Shown: positions 51,393 to 63,343 of the stretch, in pieces
How positions within the stretch are numbered: position 1 is the first letter of the stretch
How the letters are laid out: each line of letters opens with the position of its first letter
DNA from: Tricholoma matsutake
Lineage: Eukaryota; Basidiomycota; Agaricomycetes; Agaricales; Tricholomataceae
DNA: 64,000 nt
Assembly: GCA_026075535.2 (NCBI GenBank)
Contig: AP026547.1
Location: 4,030,001-4,094,000 of the forward strand
Direction: 5' to 3'
The notes under the pieces: model-generated
The model's database searches: none
What the model was told of the DNA's origin: nothing
The model's input: only the letters and a program-made list of their open reading frames with translations
Program-made: the position numbers and the translations under genes

Positions 51393-52570
51393 ATGAAGTT
51401 CTCCAATCTGTTTGCGAATCTCTCTGAGGATATGGCGGCGGCGCTTCTGGAATTCGTAGGCACCGCTTTTTTCCTCATTATTGGCTTGGGCGGGATCCAA
51501 GCTGCCACCGCAGAGAACTTGTCAAGTGAGCGTCCGGCGTCCAACGTGCAGCAAGTTCTTTACATCTCAACCTCTATGGGATTCAGCCTTCTGGTCTCGG
51601 CGTGGCTATTTTTTCGCATCACTGGTGGGCTGTTTAACCCTAATGTATCGTTGGCTCTTCTCTTGGTTGGCGCCATCAAGCCTATTCGATTCACGCTCTA
51701 CTGCATAGCTCAGCTCCTCGGTGCGATCGCTGGTTCTGCTATCCTTCGCGGACTCACGTCAAAAAGCCTCTCTGTGAAGTTTGTCATCGGCTTTTCTAGC
51801 TCGCTAGTGCTTTTCGCTCAGCTTCACTTTCAGTACATTTCTTCAAAGCGGTACCAGTACCACGCAAGGGGTTTTTATAGAAATGTTCATTACGTCCACC
51901 CTTGTTTTATCAGTTCTCATGCTGGCAACGGAAAAACACCAGGCTACTGCTTTCGCTCCTGTGCTTCTCTATTTTACCTATTCCTTCCAAGTAGTTCTTA
52001 AAAATTCTTGTCACTTAGGTTGGCATAGGTCTCACCCTCTTCGCATGTCATCTGTAAGCCTAATTTACTACACCTCTGTTTGTAATTCGTTCGTCGACTC
52101 ACCATTTTTTACTTCAGATTTGCGGTGTACTATACAGGCGCTTCCATGAACACCGCAAGATCGTTCGGACCCGCTGTAGTCACAGGCTTCTCCACTCCTG
52201 ATCACTGGGTGGTATGTTAAAATTTGGTTTCTGAAGCTAACTCACAAGTAATGTTTAGTATTGGCTTGGCCCCTTTCTTGGTTCACTTCTTGGTTCAGCC
52301 TTTTACGCCACTATTAAACAGCAAGTGTATTTGTCCCACTCATCTGACTGAATATTTATCAGGATTCCTGGATTGACTAGCTACCATTACTGGACCCTCA
52401 ATCCTGATCAAGCGACGAGTGACGTACCAGATCTTATTATCACCGCAAAGTCAACTACCAGACAGACAGCTATAAATGACATGAAAGAAGTTTCTATACG
52501 CTCCGAAATGGAGGCCGAGGAGCTGACGCATGAACTACGAGGCACAGGGGCCGGTAATAGCATTGTGTAA
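51393..52570 (+). CDS. Aquaporin (MIP family water channel)
   Basis: Six exons (51393-51778, 51822-51960, 52019-52053, 52118-52211, 52259-52320, 52363-52570) give 307 residues. Six hydrophobic segments are visible. The first pore loop carries NPN ([12 protein letters not shown]) in place of NPA and the second NTA ([13 protein letters not shown]), the combination common in fungal orthodox aquaporins. LEFVGTAFF opens the first membrane helix, and the cytosolic tail is charged. The fifth intron (52321-52362) needs a GC donor (GCAAGT): the only nearby GT gives an immediate stop. Expected in the plasma or vacuolar membrane. Substrate range beyond water cannot be read here. Confidence 0.92.
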
Positions 52571-53200
52571 CTGCTTTCCATACCTATAGTGAGGATACTT
52601 AGAGAACGAGTAAACAGTTAAGCTGGAAAGTAAAACGTGAGTACGTCCCCGGAGGCACACTCTACATCGTTGGCCAGGTAGCGGTTAACGTGAATCTGCG
52701 ACAAATCTGCGAGTGGTGAGCGATACTATCACGTGATGTTCACTATGTGATCGGGTGCAGGTCGCCGCGTCACTCTCTTACAGCTCCTGGACCTCTGGAA
52801 CTTGGACGTCTGGACACTAGTGCGCTCGCGTCAACACGGATATCTCTTCTAAATTGAAATAGGGCATTGGCAGACTATAGGGCAATCAATCGCCTGACCG
52901 TCGCCATCACGCCTTCTTTAGCCTTACTTCTTCCCCGGTGCCTATTATGAGCCCATCCTTTGATCTTGTGCCATATGTGAAGGGTTTCTCTGTCATTCAT
53001 TCGCTCGTTTTATCGTCACATGTAGTCTTCCTACATAGGACTTCCTCTGGATGTCAGTATCCGCGGCTACGGCTTTGGATGGTCGTCGTATCGGATGGTT
53101 TGTGCCATGTGTATCCCTTCCTTTTCCGGGGAGATCGGGTGCAGGTCCTTTAACAAGGTCTATATCAAGACCTCGGAAATGTTAGAGTCAGCCACCAACG
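52571..53200. other. Promoter region of GH17 gene
   Basis: About 630 bases, with no recognised gene. A short forward open frame near 52938-53153 has no supporting features. Confidence 0.45.
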
Positions 53201-54653
53201 ATGTTTCTTGCTCCCTCCTTAGTTGTGCTCTGCTTGTTGTCCATTCTGAGCCCTCTTGTCTACCCTCACTACGTGGAACCTACGCGAACCGCCCAGCTCG
53301 ATACGCGTAGCGGAATGGCGAGAGATCATCGGAATTGTTTCCCTGCCCTTGGATTCACTATGCCAGCGACTGTGCCAACGACCTTGGATGACTGGTGGTG
53401 TGCATATGACACAGAGTATGCCTTTATGGGATTCAGTTACGAGGTTACTGAGTGTATGTTTTCATAAACATATGCGATTTATGTTGGCTGACATCAATTT
53501 CTTCGCGCGCAGGTCAGAGCCTCTCGAAGCTGCGCAGCGAATTTTTGGATATTCGACAGCACTTTAATGGTCGGTACATCCGTTTGTATGGAGCTTGTGA
53601 TCGCAAAGGTTTCTAGTGAGTGCCATAGTTATTGACGGAGGGCAATCATCAATACTCCCCATCATACAGTGACAATGTCATTGATGCTGCATGGCACGCA
53701 GGCGTCGGCGTTCATGCTCTCGTGTGGGTCAGTTGTCAGACTCCGTAACAACATATATGCCGTCTCTCATTTGTTATAGTTTGGCTTCAATGGTGACGAT
53801 AAATGGAAAGGCCGACGAGACACCCTTCTTGCAACACTGCATTTAAATCCCAAAGCTAAATTTGTGACTCGCGTGCTGCAGTTTGGTTCGGAGCCGCTAT
53901 TTGACGGAGTTCTTGAACCTTCAGCTCTAAAAGCACAGGTTCTTGCGGCGAAGGCTAACTTGTCAAGTCTGCAAATCCCGGTCACTGTCAGCGATATGGC
54001 ATATTCGTATCAAAAGGTGAGTATATACTCTTCCTTCCGGACGCCGACACCGGACCCATCTCACTTCACAGTACGCCAATGATGGAGGACCATCCGTACT
54101 TGATGCTATAGACTTGATTGATGCACATATGCTGCCGTTTTTCTCAACTCGAGCCTCCACTGGTTTGTTCAACATCCCGTACTCTCGGATATATATATCT
54201 GACTCCCAATCTTAGCTAAGAAGGCATGGCCCATCGTGTTGACTGACCTCGATTGGTTCATCGACAACGGCGATGGAAAGAAAATATATTTCAGCGAGGT
54301 ACACCATGCAACTTATTCCACAAAATTATTTAACGCTTGAATCGATATCACAGAATGGCTGGCCATCCGTGACGTCTCCGGGTGTCCAACCAAACAGTCC
54401 CAGTGCAGTCGCAGACGTTCAAAACGAACACGTTAGCTTTTTCACATTCCACAAAGAGGATCTAGCTTATGCTGTGCAACTTTAGGACTACTATGACTTG
54501 CTCGATGAACATTGCAAGGACTTGAAAATTTTTCGAGGAGGGGGCGTCGGCTGGTTTGCGCATATTTATTCCGATGTCCAGGAACCTGGTTATGGGATCT
54601 ACGATAAAGAGGGATCGCTCAAGTTCCATTTCGCCCCCAGAACTACTTGTTGA
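53201..54653 (+). CDS. GH17-type secreted beta-1,3-glucanase/exo-glucosidase
   Basis: Eight exons (53201-53453, 53513-53615, 53670-53727, 53780-54016, 54072-54162, 54216-54298, 54354-54431, 54486-54653) give 356 residues. A hydrophobic signal peptide (LVVLCLLSILSPLV) starts the protein. The TIM-barrel motifs include RYIRLYGACD, AGVGVHALVWFGFNGD and the nucleophile motif SENGWPS near residue 270, split by an intron after the Glu codon. VGWFAHIYSDVQEPGYGIYD ends the barrel. Expected to act on wall beta-1,3-glucan outside the cell. No GPI signal or carbohydrate-binding module seen. Confidence 0.88.
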
Positions 54654-54745
54654 TAAATGAGCTTGATGTGCACCTATGTAGATGTATTTCGAACCTTTTG
54701 CCAAATAAAGATAAACCGCCATTTCTTAGCAACAAACAGATTCAG

Positions 54746-56017
54746 ATGGCTTCGTCTTCTTCACGAGCTCTCAATGCCATCCTTCCCCAGATACAGTCTG
54801 CTCCATACGAAGCGCATCAAAAAGCTCGTACTTTTGCCTCTAGATATGTAAAATCCGGCCAATTCGACACTGCGATCGACGTCCTATTCCAAAGTGCTCG
54901 AGAGCTGCTGAAAGCCGGACAGGCGGGGAGCGGCGTAGATTTGGCTGGATTTCTGCTGGAAGTATATGATGCTAAGGGCGAGACTGTGTCTGAGGAGAGC
55001 AGGGGTCAGTGATGAGGGGAGGTGGTTATTGTGTTGACCTGCTGATCTGGCTTCGACAGGAAGATTGACACAACTCATTGCATTAAATGGGTCAGAAGGT
55101 TCATGGAGAAAGACCCTCATCGAGAAATCAATAGCGTGAGCCCGAGATCGCGACTAGCGCCGTGGTTTAGTGTTCTAAATTGCGACTTAGATGGTCAGCG
55201 AAGCATGGAACCTGTCCCGCAGGCGATCCAGATCTACATCACTATGTTGGAGAACTGCTGTACAAAGGTTAGTGTCGAAACTTGGAATGGTACTTCTCTT
55301 GTGTTTAACATTGCTGCATATGTAGAAGGAGCCTTCGATGCAGCCGAGCCACATTTTTTGGCGTCCGGCAAGCGGGATAGTGCTCGTCTCCTGGCAGATA
55401 TGTTCATTGAGTGGTCGTCAGCTGGCGGGACGCGGGGCGCATTTGCTCTACGGGGCACCATTCCGTATGTCTCCCGATTTTCTGCAGCTTTTCCTACTTG
55501 AAAATAGTCATCAATAGCTATCTTCTGAACGGCAACATCCTAGCCGCCCGTACATTCATAACACATTTCACATCCGCACTCCCCAAAGACTTGCAGAATT
55601 CCTCCATCTCAGTTGGTTCATTGCACGAAATAATCATGACTAAAGACGCCGCTGTAAATTTCGCACAGATTGCAGTATTGACGTGTCAGCGTGCGCAGGG
55701 CGAGAAGGGTAAAGTCATGCGGGAGAATTGGATCAGGCTTTGTGGGACATATCAGAGTCGTGGTGGAATATTGGCTTCATCGGAAGTCCGGAAAGTGAAT
55801 GTTTATGCTATTGCTCTGTATTCATTGTATCTCATTCTCTTTTACTTCAAAGGCACTCAGCGAGCTGGCGACTCTGTATTTTGCAATCCCACCCCCACGG
55901 AATCAACCCGCGAACCCGTTTGGTGAGATGATGTCTTCGTTGTTTGGTGGCCCGGCACAGCAGGCCCAGGCTCCGAGGAGGCTGCAGCCAACGAATCCGT
56001 CCGTCGGGTTGGATTAA
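54746..56017 (+). CDS. GET4: GET complex subunit Get4 (tail-anchored protein insertion)
   Basis: Six exons (54746-55004, 55060-55135, 55191-55267, 55326-55464, 55518-55794, 55853-56017) give 330 residues. The alpha-helical repeat protein shows YEAHQKARTFASRYVKSGQF near the N-terminus, AWSAKHGTCPAGDPDLHHYV, LLNGNILAARTFITHF, FAQIAVLTCQRAQ, RLCGTYQSRGGI and the basidiomycete tail with ANPFGEMMSSLFGG. Get4 with Get5 hands tail-anchored proteins from Sgt2 to Get3 in the cytosol. It begins only 92 bases after the upstream GH17 stop in the same direction, so its promoter overlaps that gene's 3' UTR. Confidence 0.92.
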
Positions 56018-56590
56018 TGGTTTTACGAGTCGAAAGAAAGAAAGTTTCCACTGGCATTGTATGGGTAATAGATCAGAATCTTGCACATTTTTTCGAGTTC
56101 TAGGGGAAAATGTAGGCCCTCCGCAGAATACGTAGTGATTAAGTCGTGCACCAATAGCTATCTACACCGGCTTCACCTAGCTGCCCACAGATGGATCTTC
56201 ATCTTCTCATTGTCTCCACAGTCATCACATTTCGTGAACAAGAGGCCGGCTTGTTAAACCAGTAGGTCTCTCCTGTATTAAACTTGTGTCTTTGTTGTGG
56301 GAAGGAGGACGACACTCAAAATGCATGTAATAAACTAGAGAGAAGAGAACGTCGCCTAATATTTCTAAGATACGAGCCTAACTCGTCCTGCCTCTACATG
56401 TTTCTGCATATACATGTTTCTGCATACTAATGCCACCCCATGCCTCAAAAGAAAGAGAGATTCAGACCCCAAGACCGTTCCACACTGGGTGCTCCTCATT
56501 ACATGCAAGCAAACATTGAGTAGAAAGAGTCCAGAAAGAGCCGAAAAGATATAACGGAATCACGAAAGAGAAAGATATCTTTAACTAGAA
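56018..56590. other. Convergent 3' region of GET4 and the unknown reverse gene
   Basis: 573 bases between facing stop codons, with no coding pattern. Confidence 0.5.
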
Positions 56591-58495
56591 TCATGAGGCC
56601 TCCACATACGCATCCAATTCAAAATCATCACTCCAGTGCCGATCTCTCACGGCGGGCGCACCGTCATCTACCTTCTCCAAAATGCTGCGGCAGGTAATAA
56701 CCATATCCTCCTTTAATGCCAAACACGCCGTCTCCCCGTTCTCTTCCTGCTTTTTACTGAACACCCTCTCACTCGCCTTCGCCATCTTTCCCTCCTTCTC
56801 AGCCAGTACTCGCCGCATCTCCTCGGGTATTCTGAGCCTCGACGGCATGGATGCAATGAGATCCTCGAAGGACAAGAGGAGATCGTCCAGCGACGAGGAT
56901 GGAGTGGGAGAACGGAGGTAGGAGAGCTCTGTCGACTTCGAAACGGGAGGCAGACTATCCGATGTCGGGATTTTGTAATCTGTCTTCTTGTCAGCGCTGT
57001 GCGGGGAGAGAGGGTACGGAGGTGGCGGGGAGCGCATAATCAACGATGGAGAAGATAGTTCCTCTCCATACCCTTCCTCATCCGTGTCGTCATCGTCACT
57101 TTCCTCCTCATCCAGGACATTCCGCATGTAGTCATCCAAATGGAAAACGGAAGACCGATTAGTCCGCATAGTCCACACTGATGCGCGGTTGAAGCGTTCT
57201 CTTGCAGTGACACCGTCATCATCGCCACCCTCATCTCTGATCGTCGCAAATGCCTTCTTTACAGCTGAAACCTCCTCCTCAAGCTCCTCTTCCGTGACCC
57301 GAACTTTTCGAGCCATCTTTACCGTAGAGAGCGAAGGATACAGACCCACACACCCCTTGGCGATTCGTAGAGGGGTTGCAGGGGTGACACCGGGGTCTTT
57401 GAACCACACCACCGAAGAAACGGGACGTTGCCTCGAATTGAGGGATGGGCAAGCCTTCTGCGACCTGCGTGATGGGGAGAGCGAGTGAAGATCGTCGAAC
57501 GCCGGCACGCGCCTCAGGGACCTTTCAGACGTCGGCGTCACTGGAATCAGGGCCGGTCCTGGGGTAGCAATGATAGCCGATGATGTATGGCGTGGAGAAG
57601 ATGGAGCACTGTGTATAGGTGACAGTACAGCAGTGGCTTGGTCAGCCACATTGTTGATCAAGGGTGGCGGAGTCGGAGAGAGAGCGCGTGGCCTACAAGC
57701 CATGGGTGCCGCGAGAGGAATTGCAGATGAAGGCTTTGGGATGGTGAAGGTCTCGATGACAGGACTAGAGGGACCCATGACATGAGAGATATTGGTGATG
57801 ATCGCAAGAGGCGCTCTCTTGTGCCCCTTGCCGTATCGATGACGCGAAGGAAAGGTTAGCGGAGAATGTGGATGCCCACTGAGAGCGCGACGAGAGGACC
57901 TGAAGTTCTGATCATCCCTGAAAACGTAGGAGAAACTTGGAACGTGCAAAGAAGGTGTCGATGTTGAAGTGGAGATCGACGACCGGCATGGAGAGTCTTT
58001 ATATTTTCGAGTAATATTGTCATTATAAATAATTGATTTACCAGAAGCGTCGCGAGAAGCGGATACTGGGTGTTTTGTATTGGTACCGGAGGCTGACATA
58101 TCGTCCTCAACGGATAAAGACGTCGGGACGGTACGGCCATCTACGAATTTTCTGTTTGTAACATTGAGTTCTGGGCCATGGGACTGGGTGACTATTCTCT
58201 GCGGAAGATATGGACGGCTGTTGACCGCCAATAAAGGATATGATGTATGGTGGAAGGACGTTGTTGCGTACTCCGTGCGAGAGCTTGACTCATCCAGGGA
58301 CGCTGAGAGGAAACAACAAGGGGAAAGGGTGACGGCACCAGGAACCGGCTGAGCGGGTTGTGGTTTCTGAATACCCCGCTCGAGGTCGACGACGATGTCC
58401 GGATGTCGAAAAGAGCACCAAGAAAGGACAACAGTCCAAATGTGAATGAGTGTCTTAATGAAAGAGTGGCAGAAGTTGGTAGGAGTGGATGACAT
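56591..58495 (-). CDS. Uncharacterised Ser/Pro-rich protein, single exon
   Basis: One uninterrupted frame of 634 residues, unusual in this intron-rich window. Residues 8-30 are hydrophobic (FIKTLIHIWTVVLSW) and could be a membrane anchor. The middle is Ser/Pro/Arg-rich and likely disordered. Residues about 400-490 hold a denser segment (ARKVRVTEEELEEEVSAVKK, RASVWTMRTNRSSVFHLDDY) followed by an acidic run (DEEESDDDDTDEEGY). The C-terminal third has helical patches (LDDLLLSFEDLIASMPSRLR, IPEEMRRVLAEKEGKM). No known domain recognised. The length and lack of stops make chance very unlikely. Confidence 0.8.
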   Translation of the reverse strand: MSSTPTNFCHSFIKTLIHIWTVVLSWCSFRHPDIVVDLERGIQKPQPAQPVPGAVTLSPCCFLSASLDESSSRTEYATTSFHHTSYPLLAVNSRPYLPQRIVTQSHGPELNVTNRKFVDGRTVPTSLSVEDDMSASGTNTKHPVSASRDASGKSIIYNDNITRKYKDSPCRSSISTSTSTPSLHVPSFSYVFRDDQNFRSSRRALSGHPHSPLTFPSRHRYGKGHKRAPLAIITNISHVMGPSSPVIETFTIPKPSSAIPLAAPMACRPRALSPTPPPLINNVADQATAVLSPIHSAPSSPRHTSSAIIATPGPALIPVTPTSERSLRRVPAFDDLHSLSPSRRSQKACPSLNSRQRPVSSVVWFKDPGVTPATPLRIAKGCVGLYPSLSTVKMARKVRVTEEELEEEVSAVKKAFATIRDEGGDDDGVTARERFNRASVWTMRTNRSSVFHLDDYMRNVLDEEESDDDDTDEEGYGEELSSPSLIMRSPPPPYPLSPHSADKKTDYKIPTSDSLPPVSKSTELSYLRSPTPSSSLDDLLLSFEDLIASMPSRLRIPEEMRRVLAEKEGKMAKASERVFSKKQEENGETACLALKEDMVITCRSILEKVDDGAPAVRDRHWSDDFELDAYVEAS

Positions 58496-58990
58496 TGTGG
58501 CTGATTATCGAGGTTGCTAGGAGAGTATTCGATGAGGCAAATAGGGAGGCCTGCGCCCTCTTTAACATGGAAGGGGGAGGCTGACGGTGAATGGCCATTT
58601 CGAGACGACAGAACTGACGAGATTTAGAATGGGGTTTCAGCTGAATAGGAGGAGACCTCGTGGGGGACGTTTGTCAAGCAATGGAATCTCTGATCAGTCG
58701 AATCGGGCAAGTTGGACAGTCCAGTTCACAGTGCATCAAAAGACAAGTACCCTAAGACCTGGATTGAACGTTGAGTAGACGTAGAATCTTGGTAGAATCG
58801 ATGCTGATCATTAAAAGCCAAGACCAAAGACCATATGAACGTCGACTGTATCCCGGTTGGATCTGTAGACACTGAAAGATACAGGAAACATCGAAATATA
58901 GAACCGTTTGCGCCGTTGTCAAGATGCTGGCCATGAGAGTCAAAGGCAAAAGATCGTGGAGACTTATGTCATTTCTTTTCAGACTTCATT
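58496..58990. other. Divergent promoter region before ARV1
   Basis: 495 bases between the starts of the reverse Ser/Pro-rich gene and the forward ARV1 gene, with no gene recognised. Confidence 0.5.
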
Positions 58991-60324
58991 ATGCCGGTCT
59001 GCACGACATGCACTAACTTCATTCCTTATCTCTATACGGTCTATGGATCTGCCTATAACCTTAGATTGGAACAGTGCGTTCGTGCCCTTGCTCCCCTCCC
59101 AGCGATCCCAAAGCTCATCGAGATCCTACACAAGCCAAAATGTCACTCGTTCGCCGACCCATATGTCGAACACGATTCACTGACGCTTCTCCTTGACCTT
59201 ATGCTTCTTAAAAGAGGAGTGTATCGACATCTTCTATATAATCGAGGTACAGAGCCCAGGAAGCTGTTGGGAAAGGTGCAGCCAAAGTCGGAAGACTTGA
59301 ACAGTTCTAGGTCGACAAACCGGGAAAAAGTACATTGGGCGGTACTTCGAGAGTCCAGGGCTTGTTCTGACACGTAATACAGGGTCGTTGGCTCCTCGTC
59401 CTACGACTGGGAGCTGCGTTGATTGTCCTAGATGCATGTACGCCTCGATTGTGGTTGTATGACTTTCACAGAACTAATCGCTTTAAACAGTCATAAAATG
59501 GAGTTATCTCAGTACGTTTCGCCACATCCTGTCAATTTCCTAAACCAACTTTCTATCAGATCTTCATCAGCCTGCTGATTTATCGCCATGGACAAAAGAG
59601 GCGCTTGACCTTGTTCTTCGCGTCCTGCTGGGTTGCTTCGCCGGTCTGTTGCTGTCCACTTATTTCCCCGCAAGTGGCTCATCACAGCACAGAAACCATT
59701 GCATTCCACTGTGGCATCATCGTCGCCTGCTACATTATGCTTATGTTTGTGGAAAGGGTTCGAGCCTTTATAAATGACGACGCTCCCACATCGGATATCA
59801 GGCGCGAATTCCGGTCTGCTTCCCCTTCCCCTTTGTCCAAGGAAATAGACCTGACTCTGCCATCCAATCTAGCTTCTCCCTGATCCCACTTTCTCTCTTC
59901 TATTCCTCCCTAACCAAATTATTTTTCCTCTTCCTTCTCACTATCTGGCGACCCTCATCGGAATCGATCGCCCCGGCGACATCCTTCAACCTCTCTAACA
60001 CGAAGTTCTTTTCTAATACATACCTTCTGGATGGGTTCGAAATGCTGGACGACGACAAGCTAGACCGCGAGTGGGCGATACGCAACGTGCTCGGTGGAAT
60101 GTCGGCCGGGTTTGGATTACGGGGTATGTATTCGATGCTATCAGATGTTGTGTGTGGATTCGTTGACGGTGGAAACAGTCATACTAGACATACACCCCCT
60201 CTTTACGTCCCTAATCATTCTTGCCGGTTGGAAAGCCAAGACGATTGTCGCCGAACTGGTGAGTAGGTGGGTTGGTGGAGATGAGTTGACTGGCGAAGCA
60301 TGGCGGGCATATAGCATTCCTTGA
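58991..60324 (+). CDS. ARV1: ER lipid-homeostasis protein Arv1
   Basis: Eight exons (58991-59077, 59135-59341, 59383-59437, 59491-59511, 59560-59643, 59693-59813, 59873-60123, 60179-60324) give 323 residues. The Arv1 homology domain opens the protein: CTTC, PYLYTVYGSAYNLRLEQC, then PKCHSFADPYVEHD, LLLDLMLLKRGVYRHLLYNRG. The zinc-ribbon-like CxxC pair is completed only after splicing at 59078-59134 (57 nt, in frame and without stop if retained). Several membrane segments follow: GRWLLVLRLGAALIVLDA, FHCGIIVACYIMLMFV, SLFYSSLTKLFFLFLLTIW, FTSLIILAGW. Arv1 acts in sterol distribution and GPI-anchor precursor handling at the ER. Confidence 0.93.
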
Positions 60325-61514
60325 TGATGCTGACCGCTTTACGATCCCATCTTTGTACGGTGATGCTGGGTTGTCCCATCATTAAGAGGCGGGTGGTATT
60401 TCGTGAAGTATGGGAAGAGAATACTAGCTGGGGATGGTAACGTGGTACACAAGAAGTAACTCGTGACTCGAGCATCAAGAAAGTTTTTGCTGAGCCCAAA
60501 TTGTTATATCTGCGTACAGCCGAGATTCTGATACAATCTTAGCGACTGAACAACGTTCCGTACTGGTAAGTTCACCTGCCTGCCCCCCTTTGATGCTTGA
60601 GTTTCTCGTCGTTGTCTTATTTCTGAAGGAAAAGCAGGCCTCAATTGAAACCCCTCACAAGTAGCTGATCAATTCTTGCTAGTATCTTGGCTGACTCGAC
60701 TGTTCTCTGATCGTTTAGTAACACGATGATGGATCCTTCGGCGGCTCACAATGCCCGCAAGCCTTGAAATTTAAGAGATTTTATGACAATCTGTCACAGC
60801 TAGACCGTAGTAGGCACCACGTTCGAGCTTCCTTAGTATTTTCATCCAAAAATTGCAAAGTGACTATCATGATCTACTTCTCCGCTTGCTTACCTTCCAC
60901 ATTGGTGCGTTGCCTAAATTGTTGATAGGAACAAGAATGGTCCTCTGGTGTCGGCAACGGCGACAATATCCGCGTGGCAACTTGAAAGCGGAATTTAATC
61001 TGGCATTTCTAAACCCAAACCTTAATGGGGTTTTTAATCCTTAGGTTAAAGTCGAGGATTTACAATTATCAGCAAGACCTAGTTCACTGGATGATAGCGA
61101 GCCTTTAGATCTGTTGCTTGACGCTCAAAGATTTGAAGGCAGCCGATGGTCCTCCCAGAACAAGTAATTTTGCAACTATGGCGCGCCCGATTCAACATAT
61201 TCCAAACATCAGATTTGCTCCCTCGTATAGTGATTACACGGCTTCTTATGTAGTAGTGACTTGGGTATACGTGAGAACTGAGATTTGCACTTTACCATGG
61301 TGAGAAATTGTATTCGGAAAGCTTACCACACTTCGGAGAGCAGCCACATCGACTTTGGACTCAACGTTGGCTCGCATGAGCCGTTCCAAACGAACGGAAG
61401 CCGTTCAAGTATTATTAGTGGCAATTTATCGTCAGAGTGTCTAGCAAGTCCTTTACAATCCGCCAAACATCTATGGCCATAAAGATCGTAGACCATGTAA
61501 GGGTCAGAACTCGT
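60325..61514. other. Convergent region between ARV1 and GH16 genes
   Basis: About 1.2 kb between facing stop codons. It contains short forward frames without features. No RNA gene or repeat was recognised. Confidence 0.45.
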
Positions 61515-63343
61515 CTAGTGCATGTATATCATAAAGGGGATGGCGAGAACGAGGAGCAGTAAGGCACGCGGGTCCCAAGCAGCTCGATCAGTCACAGCAT
61601 TCGATATCTGTCCATTGATCAATTGTTTCCGATAGACCTTCAGCGAGTTGATACTCCACGACGCATTCTGCACACCTAAGGTCAGACAATAATAAGACGC
61701 ATCATAGAATAATAAAGCTTGCCACAAAGTTGTTTGGATCCATCAAGTGGTCCGCACATGTCCCAGGGCATCCAGACGTTGCCTATTGAGAGGGTCAGGT
61801 TTTTGTGATTTATAATTAGGGTTACATACATATGAATTGCCAGCCCAGTCACCTAAAAGTTACCATTCAGACACATGTAAGTTTTACAGATTGTTTGCAC
61901 TTGCCACAGAACGTTATATCTGATAATTATAGTCAGCAAAGAAACCAAATGAAAGGTGGGAAACAATCTTGCCGAACACGATAGAATGGTTCTTGAAAAA
62001 GCTGAGCAGATCACAGTTGTTAGACTGGAGCACGGCGGAGGGAACCCCCCAGTTGGCCGGGTTAGGGCTGCCTTGTGTGATATCTGGAGGTATAGCTGCA
62101 CGATAGAAGGACCCTTGACAATCACAACTTGTCAGAAGCCTGTCTGCCTCGAGAGACGATAAATAGTACATACAGACGGAAATGTCTATCTCATCCCACT
62201 TCATCGCAAAGACACCTCCGCCCTGGGCGTCAAAGTACGGACCATATGACGCTCTGCTCCAATCGGTAATGCCACACCCCGAGTTTCCATTGACCAGCCC
62301 GTCACAATTTAGATTGTTTGTATTATTCGACTGCTGCGCAGGGTTAGTACTTGGGAAATCCCCGTTATGCGAGTACACACCACAATGGTTCCCGTAAAAT
62401 TTGCATTGGGTGTCAACATGCAACCTTATTTCGAACACCTTGTCACATCGGCAGTTTCAGGTCCAGGGACGACGAACCTGGTCCGGTATGCCATGCCACC
62501 TGATTGTGTTCATTGTCATGCACGCCTTCAATGATATCAATCTCTCCACCCTGCGAGACGAAATCAATAAACATCAAGGAAAGCATAAGAGAGCTTCACA
62601 CATATGGCCATTGACCTCCTCCAATAGTCCAAAATGCTGGCCAAGTTCCTGTTCAAAAATCCCTCATTCAACAGATTTCCTGCTTTAAAACGACAAACTA
62701 ACCGCAACCCCATGGCGCACGATTGAGATCGAGGATAAACAGCCCCGTATTATATTGAGTTTGGCTTTGAATGCGGACACTTGGAATTTCCTGAATTAGT
62801 TTGTATACTTGCAGAGTACTTTGTTGCCTACCTATCCCGAAAGGCACCGAGGGGTAGCGTTGAGGTGTCATCTCCTTTTATTATGACAGTGCCATCGCTT
62901 TGTACGTAGGCCAGGCTTTTACTGAACGCCGTTTGTGCATCAACGAAGCTATAGTTCGCGATTAGCAGTTGGCATCGCATTGAAACGCAGGTCCTGACTT
63001 CACTTGGCCACTAATGATCTGTGTCACTTCAGCAATAGGACAAACACGGAAAGCACTCACTGTGTTGGGTCTGAGTAGTTGAAAAATGAAAAGCGACTGG
63101 TAGGGCGAAGTCACCCTGCTGTTGTGTTGATTCATAGAGAAAACCGCACTCGAAGAAGTTCTGGCCCGAATATGTATCTTCGGGTAACCAAAGGAACGTC
63201 GATCCGTTGGGATTTACGTTCACGTTATTAGCACGAGGGGCTAGGGAAGGTTGAGGATCATTAAATTGTATATGAGATCGTGCCACGCTAGGCGTAGAGC
63301 CAAAAGCCAGAAAAATGACAGACAGCGGTATACAAGGAAACAT
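61515..63343 (-). CDS. GH16 family secreted glucanase with C-terminal hydrophobic tail
   Basis: Fourteen exons (63150-63343, 63061-63096, 62999-63010, 62832-62948, 62703-62779, 62602-62648, 62478-62550, 62384-62424, 62174-62333, 61973-62113, 61905-61919, 61831-61853, 61723-61782, 61515-61667) give 382 residues. A signal peptide precedes FFDRFSFFNYSDPTHG; the catalytic motif is GGEIDIIEGV (ExDxxE). Further family strings: GCGTWPAFWTIGGGQWPY, GCGITDWSRASYGPYFDAQG, GVFAMKWDE, FYRAAIPPDI, FCGDWAGNSY, NASWSINSLKVY. The C-terminus ends in LLLLVLAIPFMIYMH, possibly a GPI-attachment signal or membrane anchor. Exons of 12, 15 and 23 nt are included. Two introns need GC donors, and a third (61668-61722) may. 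Likely a wall beta-1,3(4)-glucanase or transglycosylase. Confidence 0.88.
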
